Assembly: GCA_934184665.1 (NCBI GenBank) | Contig: CAKPSX010000019.1 | Span: 1 to 25,663 of the forward strand | Reading direction: 5' to 3' | From: an uncultured Clostridia bacterium | GTDB taxonomy: Bacteria; Bacillota; Clostridia; TANB77; CAG-508 | Length of the DNA stretch: 25,663 nucleotides | Shown: in pieces, positions 1-6,566 of the stretch | Layout of the letters: each line of letters begins with the position of its first letter | Position numbering within the stretch: the stretch's first letter is position 1 | The notes under the pieces: model-generated | What the model was told of the DNA's origin: nothing | Seen by the model: only the letters and a program-made list of their open reading frames with translations | The model's database searches: none | Translations under genes and position numbers: made by a program

Positions 1-107
1 CCATACATTATATATGCCATCTTTACATCACCAATCTTATTTACTTTTGGTTCTTCCTTTTTAGCTCTTTCCCTTCTTCTTCTTTCCTTATGTTTCTTCT
101 CGCTCAT
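1..107 (-). CDS. Membrane-anchored FGE/C-type-lectin-fold protein, 5' end only
   Basis: Partial gene running off the left edge; only the first 35 codons are visible. The start is the ATG at 107-105, with GGAG about 10 nt upstream. The visible peptide is a highly basic cytoplasmic tail (K/R/E-rich) followed by VNKIGDVKMAYIMYG, which matches VNKISDVKMAYIMYG of the complete gene at 24121-25386 just before that protein's membrane helix. Bases 1-31 are identical to 25292-25322. I infer a paralogue with the same architecture: basic tail, single membrane anchor, extracellular FGE fold. Whether it also has a hypervariable C-terminus cannot be seen. It shares an upstream element with the right-hand copy (219-323 versus 25559-25663). 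Confidence 0.7.
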   Translation of the reverse strand, partial: MSEKKHKERRRRERAKKEEPKVNKIGDVKMAYIMY

Positions 108-217
108 GATACACACTCTCCATTCTTTTATTAAATTTTATTTTTTACTTAACATTCTATAAGTTTTATTTACAATATTTTGTGATTTTTATTTAATTAT
201 CTCGCAACCCTTCCACG

Positions 218-266
218 CAAAAAGACGGCAAAAGAAAACATAACAAAATTATGCTTCTCTTACCGT
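218..266 (-). terminator. Long hairpin with T-tract in the left repeat
   Basis: On the minus strand, ACGGTAAGAGAAGCATAA pairs with TTATGTTTTCTTTTGCCGT around a 5-nt loop (about 18 bp with some G-U pairs), followed by CTTTTT. This is a plausible intrinsic terminator for the ppi transcript ending at 430, although it is about 160 nt past the stop. The right copy keeps the same fold: three of the eight differences fall in the loop, one adds a closing G-C pair and one turns a G-C pair into G-U. Confidence 0.6.
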
Positions 267-323
267 TTCTATTAAATTTATTTATTTTACTTTTTTGCTT
301 TTTTTCTTCAACGCTTAAAAGTG
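219..323. repeat. 105-bp repeated element, left copy
   Basis: This stretch matches 25559-25663 without gaps at 97 of 105 positions. Both copies lie upstream of an FGE-fold gene on the minus strand, about 110 nt (here) and 170 nt (right) from the start codon. It contains a long hairpin (separate entry). The right copy runs to the window edge, so the repeat may be longer and may include the adjoining (AC)8 tract. The substitutions do not look like synonymous changes, so I read it as a non-coding element. Confidence 0.75.
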
Positions 324-377
324 CTTGTGTGTGTGTGTGTGTACAGCCCCAAGGGTTTGCGCCTTCATAACTTTCAT
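315..377 (-). CDS. Possible 20-aa leader ORF containing an (AC)8 tract
   Basis: An ATG at 377-375 has a good Shine-Dalgarno sequence (AAGGAGA, about 10 nt upstream). It opens a 20-codon frame, MKVMKAQTLGAVHTHTHKHF, that ends at TAA. The His-Thr alternation comes from an (AC)8 dinucleotide tract. With two more AC units the frame would run on through the 105-bp repeat for about 40 further codons, including a hydrophobic stretch. No known family is recognised. It may be untranslated intergenic DNA; the ribosome site and the microsatellite are the only support. Confidence 0.2.
   Translation of the reverse strand: MKVMKAQTLGAVHTHTHKHF
327..342. repeat. (GT)8/(AC)8 dinucleotide microsatellite
   Basis: Sixteen bases of uninterrupted GT on the plus strand (AC on the minus). 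Such a tract is prone to slipped-strand length change. It sits inside the short ORF at 315-377 and directly beside the 105-bp repeat. Confidence 0.9.
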
Positions 378-429
378 TTCACTTTTTCTCCTTCGAATTT
401 ATTATTTCCATCCTTTTAAATTTTATGTT

Positions 430-1257
430 TTATTTTTGTGTTTGTGTTTGATATGATTTAAGGTCTATTCCATATGTTTTATATACCCAATCATAGTAAT
501 CAAATGCGTCTAATGTTTGTGGTTTATCATATTTCGTGCCATATGTTTCAACAGTAACTTTTGATATAATAACATCATTTACTGGTGTGCTTTTTTCACT
601 CTCAGATGAGCTTGAATCACTACTGCTTGATTGTTCATCACTTGATGATTTTACTTCTACTTTTTCGATATTGTGAACAACATCCATCCCTTCAATTACT
701 TTACCAAATGCAGCATAAGAACCATCTAATGAAGAATTATCTGCTGTCATTATAAAGAATTGTGAGCCTGCTGAATTATAGCTTTCTGTTGTTAATGCTG
801 GTGAATATGAAGTATAATCAGCTCTAGCCATAGATATAACACCTTCCTTATGTTTTAGATTATTATTATGTTTATTGGCTAAAAATTCTCCTGTTATGCA
901 ATAATCTTTGTCTTCAGATTCACTAACATCTATGCCTAAATTGCTTAATTTTGGTGAACCTGTTCCGTCTCCATTAACATCTCCACCTTGTATCATAAAT
1001 CCATCTACAACTCTGTGGAATTTTAATCCATCATAAAATCCGTTTTGTGCTAAATTTATAAAGTTAGCAACTGTTTCAGGTGCTTGGTCTGGATATAATT
1101 CAAGTTTGATTGTTCCATAATCTTGAACTTCCATTGTTACAATTGGATTTTTTACCTCCATTGTTGCTTTTCTGTAATATCCATATCCTAATACTCCTAG
1201 TAATACTATTATAATTATTAATGCTATTATTGCTATAATATTTGATGCTTTTTTCAT
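430..1257 (-). CDS. Membrane-anchored cyclophilin-type peptidyl-prolyl cis-trans isomerase
   Basis: Catalyses cis-trans isomerisation of X-Pro bonds, here probably on exported proteins at the outer membrane surface. The 275-aa protein begins with a basic residue pair and a membrane helix (about 7-28) with no lipobox Cys, so it looks like an uncleaved signal anchor. The cyclophilin domain spans about 40-200 and holds the family signature FHRVVDGFMIQGGD (80-93) and SQFFI (165-169). A Ser/Glu/Asp-rich insertion (about 203-223) separates the last strand and a C-terminal tail ending near 275. The start is supported by GAAAGGA about 12 nt upstream. It lies 82 nt downstream of disA, with a strong hairpin in the gap. 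The fold assignment is secure; substrate and exact location are inferred. Confidence 0.92.
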   Translation of the reverse strand: MKKASNIIAIIALIIIIVLLGVLGYGYYRKATMEVKNPIVTMEVQDYGTIKLELYPDQAPETVANFINLAQNGFYDGLKFHRVVDGFMIQGGDVNGDGTGSPKLSNLGIDVSESEDKDYCITGEFLANKHNNNLKHKEGVISMARADYTSYSPALTTESYNSAGSQFFIMTADNSSLDGSYAAFGKVIEGMDVVHNIEKVEVKSSSDEQSSSSDSSSSESEKSTPVNDVIISKVTVETYGTKYDKPQTLDAFDYYDWVYKTYGIDLKSYQTQTQK

Positions 1258-1281
1258 TTTTTAATTCATTCCTTTCTTCCT

Positions 1282-1322
1282 GTTTGAAAATAAAAATACT
1301 AAAATCTTTTTTACTCTCAAAC
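1282..1322 (-). promoter_or_regulatory. 15-bp hairpin in the disA-ppi gap
   Basis: Arms 1282-1296 and 1308-1322 pair over 15 bp (13 Watson-Crick, two G-U) around an 11-nt loop. It ends just upstream of the ppi ribosome binding site. On the minus strand no U-run follows, so it is not a classical terminator. It may be a processing or stability element, or a weak bidirectional terminator. Confidence 0.4.
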
Positions 1323-1339
1323 AATACTTCTTATTTATT

Positions 1340-2413
1340 TTATAATAATATATTGTCAAATGCAAACTGTTCTTGCATTTTTTTAAGTGATTGTTTTATT
1401 GTCTTGGCTCTAACTTCGCCTATACCTTCAACTTTGTCTAAGTCTGATATTTCAGCAAGTAACACATGTTGAAATGATTTAAATGATCTTACTAGATTTT
1501 CTACAATACTATTAGGCATTCTTGGTATTTTATTTAATATTCTATAACCTCTTGGGTATACTGCAAGTTCTTCAAAGTTTTCAAAACTTTCATATCCTAA
1601 TATTTTAGCTATTGCAGGTAATTTCATTAACTCTTCTGAACTCATTTTAGATAATTGCTCAATTATTTCAAGTGCTGTTTGTTCATTAACTTGATAATCT
1701 TTAATTAATTGTACTTCTTCTTTTTCAAGTCCACCAATTAATTCTTCTAATTGCATTGTTACAAGTCTACCATCTTGTCCAAGTTCGCATATCTTTCTTT
1801 GAATTTCATCAACTATTCTCATTACCATTTCTGCTCTTTGTATTACTGCTAATACATTATCAAGTGTTACAATATCATTAAATTCATATTCATTTAATAT
1901 ACTTAATTTACTATCATATACTTTTCTATATTTTTCCAATGTTTGTATTGCTTGATTTGCTTTATTTAGAACAACATCTGTATCTTCTAATATATATCTA
2001 TTATTTTCTTTAAATAATGTTATTATGTTTCTTCTTTGAGATATACTTATTACTAATTCTCCTGTTTGTTTAGCTGTTCTTTCTGCTGTTCTATGCCTTG
2101 TTCCAGTTTCTACTGTTGTTATTTGGTATGATGGGATTAATTGTGCATTTGCATATAATATTTTTTTCATATCTCCACTTAAAACAATTGCTCCGTCCAT
2201 TTTAGCTAATTCATATAATTTTGAAGATGTATATTCTTCATTTATGTAAAAGCCTCCATCAACGACTTCATCAATTACTTCTTGTTTATCAGTTATTAAT
2301 AGTAATGCACCTGTTTTTGCTCTTAATATATTGTCTAGCCCTTCTCTAATGGCTGTACCTGGGGCTATTTTCTTAAGTATGTCTGCAATTGGTCCTCCTT
2401 TAAATGTCTTCAT
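1340..2413 (-). CDS. disA: DNA integrity scanning protein DisA (diadenylate cyclase)
   Basis: Converts two ATP to cyclic di-AMP and, as an octamer, scans DNA for branched structures; damage lowers synthesis. The 357-aa length is normal for the family. The N-terminal DAC domain (about 10-145) has the catalytic DGA (73-75) and RHR (106-108) motifs. A helical linker follows, and a C-terminal RuvA-like helix-hairpin-helix domain (about 300-345) includes ISDLDKVEGIGEVRAKTI. The start has GAAAGGA about 11 nt upstream. It lies 42 nt after radA, the standard radA-disA pairing in Bacillota; RadA is known to restrain DisA cyclase activity. All key residues are present. Confidence 0.97.
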   Translation of the reverse strand: MKTFKGGPIADILKKIAPGTAIREGLDNILRAKTGALLLITDKQEVIDEVVDGGFYINEEYTSSKLYELAKMDGAIVLSGDMKKILYANAQLIPSYQITTVETGTRHRTAERTAKQTGELVISISQRRNIITLFKENNRYILEDTDVVLNKANQAIQTLEKYRKVYDSKLSILNEYEFNDIVTLDNVLAVIQRAEMVMRIVDEIQRKICELGQDGRLVTMQLEELIGGLEKEEVQLIKDYQVNEQTALEIIEQLSKMSSEELMKLPAIAKILGYESFENFEELAVYPRGYRILNKIPRMPNSIVENLVRSFKSFQHVLLAEISDLDKVEGIGEVRAKTIKQSLKKMQEQFAFDNILL

Positions 2414-2455
2414 AACTTCTTCATTCCTTTCTTACTGCACACACTAAATTTTATT

Positions 2456-3817
2456 TTACTTTATTCCAAGCTTTTTTAATGCTTCCCCTATATTTTTCAC
2501 ACCTATTATATCTAATTTATAGTTTTCTTTCAACCCTTTTTTGTTATTTTCTGGAATTATACATGTTTTAAATCCTAATTTTTCTACTTCTTTTAATCTT
2601 TTTTCAATTAAGTTTATTCTTTTTATTTCTCCTGTAAGTCCCACTTCCCCTATCACGACTGTATCTCGAGGAATTGGTACATTTTTATATGCTGATGCAA
2701 CTGTTGCTATAATTCCTAAATCTATTGCTGGTTCAGATAATTTCATACCCCCTGCAATATTAATATATACGTCTTGATTTCCAAGTGATAATCCTGCTCT
2801 TTTTTCTATTACAGCCATTAATACTGCTATTCTGTTATAATCAATTCCATTTGCTGTTCTCTTAGGAATTCCGAATACTGTTTGAGATGTTAATGCTTGC
2901 ATTTCTACTAATATCGGTCTAGTTCCTTCAACACTTGCAATTATACATGAACCTGAAGGATTGCCTTCTCTATCAGATATTAATACATCTGACGGGTTTG
3001 TTACTTCACACATTCCCTCTTGTCTCATTTCAAACATTCCAATTTCATTTGTTGAGCCAAATCTATTTTTTACTGCTCTTAATATTCTATATGTATTATA
3101 TCTTTCTCCTTCTAAGTATAATACAGTGTCTACCATGTGTTCTAATACTCTTGGTCCTGCAATATTTCCGTCTTTTGTTACATGTCCTATTATTATTGTT
3201 GTAATCTGTTGAGATTTACACATTCTCATTATTTGAGAAGTTATTTCACGTACTTGGCTAACACTACCCGCTGCTGCTGTTATTTCATCAGAATACATTG
3301 TTTGTATTGAATCTATTATTACAAGTTTTGGTTCTGTTTCAATTATTGCATCTTTTACAATATCTATATCTGTTTCTCCCAAAAACATTAAATCATCATT
3401 TTTTACCTCTAGCCTATCTGCTCTAAGTTTTATTTGTTCTGCAGATTCTTCTCCAGATACATATAAAACTTTTCCATCACCTTGTATTTTTTCACATAAT
3501 TGTAGTATTAATGTTGATTTTCCTATTCCAGGTTCTCCACCTAATAATATTAATGAGCCTTTTACAAGTCCACCTCCTAGTACTCTATCTAGTTCAGAAT
3601 AGCCTGTTGATGTTCTATTTGCTTCTTGTCCTACATAACTATTTAATGGTCTTGGCTTATTATTAACCTTTTTTTCTATTTTATTTGTATCTGTGTATTT
3701 TTCCACTTTTTGTTCATAAAAAGTGTTCCAATTGTTACATGCTGGACATTTTCCCAACCATTTTGGTGATTCATTTCCACATTCACTACACACAAATACT
3801 GTTTTTGCTTTTGCCAT
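2456..3817 (-). CDS. radA: DNA repair protein RadA (Sms)
   Basis: Branch-migration helicase/ATPase acting with RecA on recombination intermediates. The 453-aa protein has, in order, a Cys4 zinc finger (C10, C13, C24, C27), a RecA-like ATPase core with Walker A GGEPGIGKST (93-102), the RadA-specific KNRFG motif (250-254) and a C-terminal Lon-protease-like domain (about 275-450). The start ATG at 3817 follows GAAAGGA. A near-consensus promoter lies at 3879-3907. It heads a probable radA-disA-ppi transcription unit. Intact and typical. Confidence 0.97.
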   Translation of the reverse strand: MAKAKTVFVCSECGNESPKWLGKCPACNNWNTFYEQKVEKYTDTNKIEKKVNNKPRPLNSYVGQEANRTSTGYSELDRVLGGGLVKGSLILLGGEPGIGKSTLILQLCEKIQGDGKVLYVSGEESAEQIKLRADRLEVKNDDLMFLGETDIDIVKDAIIETEPKLVIIDSIQTMYSDEITAAAGSVSQVREITSQIMRMCKSQQITTIIIGHVTKDGNIAGPRVLEHMVDTVLYLEGERYNTYRILRAVKNRFGSTNEIGMFEMRQEGMCEVTNPSDVLISDREGNPSGSCIIASVEGTRPILVEMQALTSQTVFGIPKRTANGIDYNRIAVLMAVIEKRAGLSLGNQDVYINIAGGMKLSEPAIDLGIIATVASAYKNVPIPRDTVVIGEVGLTGEIKRINLIEKRLKEVEKLGFKTCIIPENNKKGLKENYKLDIIGVKNIGEALKKLGIK

Positions 3818-3878
3818 TTATGTATTTCTTCCTTTCTCTTTTATTCATGCTTGTTTTTAGTCTTTTAATCTGTTTCGT

Positions 3879-3907
3879 ATTATATCTCAATTTATTTTAA
3901 ATTGCAA
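3879..3907 (-). promoter_or_regulatory. SigA-type promoter of radA
   Basis: Read on the minus strand: -35 TTGCAA (3907-3902), a 17-nt spacer and -10 TATAAT (3884-3879). This puts the transcription start about 55 nt upstream of the radA ATG. It is arranged back-to-back with the plus-strand promoter at 3958-3986. Confidence 0.75.
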
Positions 3908-3957
3908 GGATATCCCTCCTCTTAATTTCTTATAAATAGCATTTATTTCCTTTGATT

Positions 3958-3986
3958 TTGATAAATTATGGTGTTATTATTAATAT
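3958..3986 (+). promoter_or_regulatory. SigA-type promoter of the 81-aa membrane protein gene
   Basis: TTGATA (3958-3963), a 17-nt spacer and TAATAT (3981-3986). The leader to the ATG at 4063 would be about 70 nt. It diverges from the radA promoter with about 50 nt between the two -35 boxes. Confidence 0.6.
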
Positions 3987-4062
3987 AAGGTGAATTATCA
4001 ATTATAGAATTCACATTTATATGTGTGTCTTTATTTGATTTTTGAAAGGGATGAATTTTATT

Positions 4063-4308
4063 ATGAAAAAACTATTTTTGAGTTTAAAAAATTTAGATAA
4101 AAATACTATAAAGATTATGAAATCTGGTTACATATTTTCTGCAATTGTTTGTTTATCTGCTGTTGCTATTTTATTATCTTACATATTTTCAGGTAATAAT
4201 TTATTTTACCACATTGGTTTACTTTTGATGAAATCAGGTTTTACTTTTACTGTAGAATTTTTTATCTGTGGAATTATTGTTGATTCGATGAAAAAAAGCA
4301 TTATATAA
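4063..4308 (+). CDS. Small two-helix membrane protein, function unknown
   Basis: An 81-aa protein starting MKKLFLSLKN, with a charged N-terminus and two hydrophobic segments (about residues 24-44 and 49-73) joined by a short SGNNLFYH loop. The chain ends in a Lys pair, so both termini are probably cytoplasmic. I chose the ATG at 4063, preceded by AAAGGG; an in-frame TTG at 4042 would add seven residues but lacks its own ribosome site. It has its own promoter (3958-3986) and terminator (4307-4333), so it is transcribed alone, diverging from radA. I do not recognise the family; small paired-helix proteins of this kind can be envelope accessory proteins, but nothing here shows a role. Confidence 0.7.
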   Translation: MKKLFLSLKNLDKNTIKIMKSGYIFSAIVCLSAVAILLSYIFSGNNLFYHIGLLLMKSGFTFTVEFFICGIIVDSMKKSII

Positions 4309-4333
4309 AAGAGCCACAAATGTGACTCTTTTT
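4307..4333 (+). terminator. Intrinsic terminator between converging genes
   Basis: AAGAG-c-CACA, a two-base loop, TGTG-a-CTCTT, then TTT. It starts at the stop codon of the plus-strand membrane protein. The mirrored A-run lets it also serve the minus-strand gene that ends at 4340. Confidence 0.75.
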
Positions 4334-4339
4334 ACTGTG

Positions 4340-4906
4340 TTATAACAAGACTGGTTCTTGCTTTTCAATTTCGCAGAAGCTAACAAACCTTGTAAACTGC
4401 CTAAGTTCAGGGTGCATCATATAATACAATACCTGAGACATGCTGATACGGCTCCAATCTACAAAAGCCGTTGTGTCATCTTTAAACACAATTTCATGTC
4501 TATAGATGTTTTGTTTTACCACAATGCCTTCATGCATCTCTCCGTTCTTTATGTTTCGTGCTAGGAGCTTTGTGTCCCAGCCTTCTTTAATGATACGCCA
4601 TTCTCCAAGCACTAGCTTATCAGGATTATTCATAGCCTGTTCATACAGTCTGTAGTCTGGATGCTTACTTCCAAGGTCATAAATAAGACCAGAATATGTT
4701 GTTACATATCCCTCTTCTAAATTTACCTGCTTAATCTGAGATGTTCTTATAAAAGCTCCATCTCTTACTACCTCTGGGCACCCAGTAATGTTCCCTGCTA
4801 TTGCCAAATATGAACCGAATTTCCGGTACATTTGGTTGACAACTGATAAGCCAATAATCTCATCATTGACATTTAATGAGACTAACCGCCAGTTTTCGAT
4901 TTTCAT
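4340..4906 (-). CDS. Unrecognised 188-aa protein, higher GC than its neighbours
   Basis: I do not recognise this protein. It begins MKIENWRLV (ATG at 4906, with AAAGGA about 8 nt upstream; an ATG at 4915 sits too close to that site). It has no signal peptide or membrane segment and looks soluble and mixed alpha/beta. Notable stretches are DGAFIRTSQIKQVNLEEG, then a VTTYSGLIYDLG segment, and an aromatic/His-rich C-terminal third. Its base composition (about 40% GC in places) is clearly richer than the surroundings, suggesting recent acquisition. It is monocistronic, with its own promoter at 4958-4986 and a terminator shared at 4307-4333. A mobile-element or prophage cargo origin is possible but unproven. 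Confidence 0.75.
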   Translation of the reverse strand: MKIENWRLVSLNVNDEIIGLSVVNQMYRKFGSYLAIAGNITGCPEVVRDGAFIRTSQIKQVNLEEGYVTTYSGLIYDLGSKHPDYRLYEQAMNNPDKLVLGEWRIIKEGWDTKLLARNIKNGEMHEGIVVKQNIYRHEIVFKDDTTAFVDWSRISMSQVLYYMMHPELRQFTRFVSFCEIEKQEPVLL

Positions 4907-4957
4907 TAAAATCATCCTTTACACAGTTTTATTTTCCGCTCAGCGCAGATTGCCTAT

Positions 4958-4986
4958 ATTGTATCATATTTAGGCTTAAAAGTCAA
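4958..4986 (-). promoter_or_regulatory. SigA-type promoter of the 188-aa gene
   Basis: On the minus strand, TTGACT (4986-4981), a 17-nt spacer and TACAAT (4963-4958). The start codon lies about 50 nt downstream. The leader contains a locally GC-rich CGCTGAGCG. Confidence 0.7.
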
Positions 4987-5042
4987 TTTATGTTAATTAA
5001 ATATTTCACAAATTCCTGTAAACTTTATAATACATCTTATTT

Positions 5043-5723
5043 TTAATTAATTGTTGTACTTGTTTTTCCAGTTCCAACAACATTTTCTTGCAATGACCTC
5101 CATGTATTACACCCTATAATTCCATCAACACTTAAACCTCTTGATGCTTGATAACTTCTAACTGCATTATATGTTTGTGCTCCAAAAACTCCATCTAAGC
5201 CACCTGTTCTAAAACCTAAAGTATTTAAATCATCTTGTGCAATACACACATAATTACCTTTTGAGCCACGCCTTACAATCGGATATCCACCTGTTGAACA
5301 TGCAGGAGTTCCAAACCTTCTATCAAAATGAACCCATGTAGGAGAAAGAGAAGCTGGTTCAACATATGACCATACTCCAGAATTTCTTGCACTATTTCTT
5401 AGTACCGCTCTTCTTGCATCTGTAAGATTTTGACCTACATCAAATGCTGTTCCTGCATAATGTTGGCTCTGGTCACCATGACCTCCTTCATAAGGTCTTT
5501 TAAATGCAAATCCTACAGATATTGGTGCACCATAAATATACCTCTGACTATTCCATGCTTGCATTGTTCTTTTGTCTGTCCATAATATATTACTTTTACT
5601 TGCACCTCTGAATTCCTTAACTTTTAGGGTTCTGTTTGTATTATAAGGCATTGCCGAATCTTCATTCCTAATAAAAGATTCCATTCTTTTTGTATCTTGA
5701 TTATAAACTAATATTTTTGCCAT
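5043..5723 (-). CDS. M15-like D-Ala-D-Ala peptidase with C-terminal peptidoglycan-binding domain
   Basis: Probably a zinc peptidase cleaving peptidoglycan peptides. The 226-aa protein starts at the ATG 5723-5721 (MAKILVYNQ), 8 nt after AAAGGGG; an in-frame Met six codons earlier lacks a site. The catalytic half shows SQHYAGTAFD (86-95), the SxHxxGxAxD motif with zinc ligands H88 and D95, and WVHFD with the third ligand H132. Residues 147-214 form a PG_binding_1 domain with the typical LKxxG-like repeat and DGxxGxxT pattern (LDGVFGAQT). No signal peptide is visible, so export would be non-classical, phage-like or during sporulation. It follows a sortase by about 50 nt and shares its transcript. 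A peptidoglycan hydrolase role is likely; the exact bond is inferred. Confidence 0.85.
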   Translation of the reverse strand: MAKILVYNQDTKRMESFIRNEDSAMPYNTNRTLKVKEFRGASKSNILWTDKRTMQAWNSQRYIYGAPISVGFAFKRPYEGGHGDQSQHYAGTAFDVGQNLTDARRAVLRNSARNSGVWSYVEPASLSPTWVHFDRRFGTPACSTGGYPIVRRGSKGNYVCIAQDDLNTLGFRTGGLDGVFGAQTYNAVRSYQASRGLSVDGIIGCNTWRSLQENVVGTGKTSTTIN

Positions 5724-5725
5724 AA

Positions 5726-5770
5726 AAAATCCCCTTTCCATATATTATATTTTATGAATAAAGGGATTTT
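5726..5770 (-). terminator. Hairpin after sortase that includes the next gene's ribosome site
   Basis: On the minus strand, AAAATCCCTTT pairs with AAAGGGGATTTT (one bulged G) around a loop of about 22 nt, followed by TTTTTT. It begins just past the sortase stop. Its 3' arm contains the AAAGGGG Shine-Dalgarno of the M15 gene. It can act as a partial terminator or as a structure hiding that ribosome site. Confidence 0.55.
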
Positions 5771-5773
5771 ATG

Positions 5774-6499
5774 TTATATTTTTTCTGTACATTTCACTAT
5801 ATATCTTTGTTTACTATCATTTGTACAAGTAATTAAAGTAACTTCTTTTCTACCATTTGTATATTGTGTTGTGTCACTTTTATCTGATGGATCTACTGTA
5901 TGAATATCATAAACTTCATATTGTATAGTTTTTTTACTTAAATCTTCAATTTCAACTATATCACCTATTTCTAATGTTGGAACTTTGCTGAAAAATTTAT
6001 TATTTCTATAATTATGACCTGCTATACATAAATTTCCAACTTCATTTGGGTTTGCACCATGGAATTTACATATAGAAACTTTTAATAAATCTACAGTTGA
6101 TTTTTCTAATATAGGATAATCAACACCTATTTTAGGAATTCTTACATATCCTATTGCCTCATATGTTGAGCCATCTGGAGCTGTATATGTTTTAGTTGCA
6201 GCAACAGATTTAATCTGTTCATCTGTAACTGAGCCATCGTCTGAAGTATCTTGTGTTAATAATACTACTAATGCATTTTCGGAAGAGCTTATTGTTGTAT
6301 CGTCTTCTTGTTTCATGAAAGATAGAATATCTTTTGAAATTTTTTCATCTCTATTTCTATCATATTCACCATATACATAGCCGAAACACAAAACAAGCAG
6401 CATAAATAATGATAGTACAAATAAAAATTTATATATCTTCTTTTTTCTTTTTAATTCGGGTGTTAAATAAATTTTTTCTGTAACTAAAATTTGGTTCAT
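5774..6499 (-). CDS. Sortase (class D-like transpeptidase), first of two
   Basis: Membrane-bound cysteine transpeptidase that cleaves a sorting motif in exported proteins and attaches them to the cell wall or to a partner. The 241-aa form starts at the ATG 6499-6497, about 12 nt after GAAAGGA, matching other starts here; an upstream TTG at 6550 would add 17 residues. It has a cytoplasmic tail, a membrane helix (about 23-44), an extracellular linker and a sortase barrel. The catalytic triad is visible: H162 in CIAGHNY, C225 in TLITC and R232 in QRYIV. It sits between the 671-aa anchored protein and the M15 peptidase, suggesting a shared surface-assembly role. No LPxTG-type substrate is encoded in the window. 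Confidence 0.9.
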   Translation of the reverse strand: MNQILVTEKIYLTPELKRKKKIYKFLFVLSLFMLLVLCFGYVYGEYDRNRDEKISKDILSFMKQEDDTTISSSENALVVLLTQDTSDDGSVTDEQIKSVAATKTYTAPDGSTYEAIGYVRIPKIGVDYPILEKSTVDLLKVSICKFHGANPNEVGNLCIAGHNYRNNKFFSKVPTLEIGDIVEIEDLSKKTIQYEVYDIHTVDPSDKSDTTQYTNGRKEVTLITCTNDSKQRYIVKCTEKI

Positions 6500-6566
6500 A
6501 CTTAATCGCATTCCTTTCCCGAGGGCGGGTACAGTAGAAGATTTTTTCAACTGTTTCCCTCTTGCA

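Noticed and set aside
6500..6550. TTG start of sortase 1 at 6550
   Set aside because: GAGGG precedes it, but the ATG at 6499 has the GAAAGGA-type site and spacing shared by several neighbours; the earlier start remains a less likely alternative.
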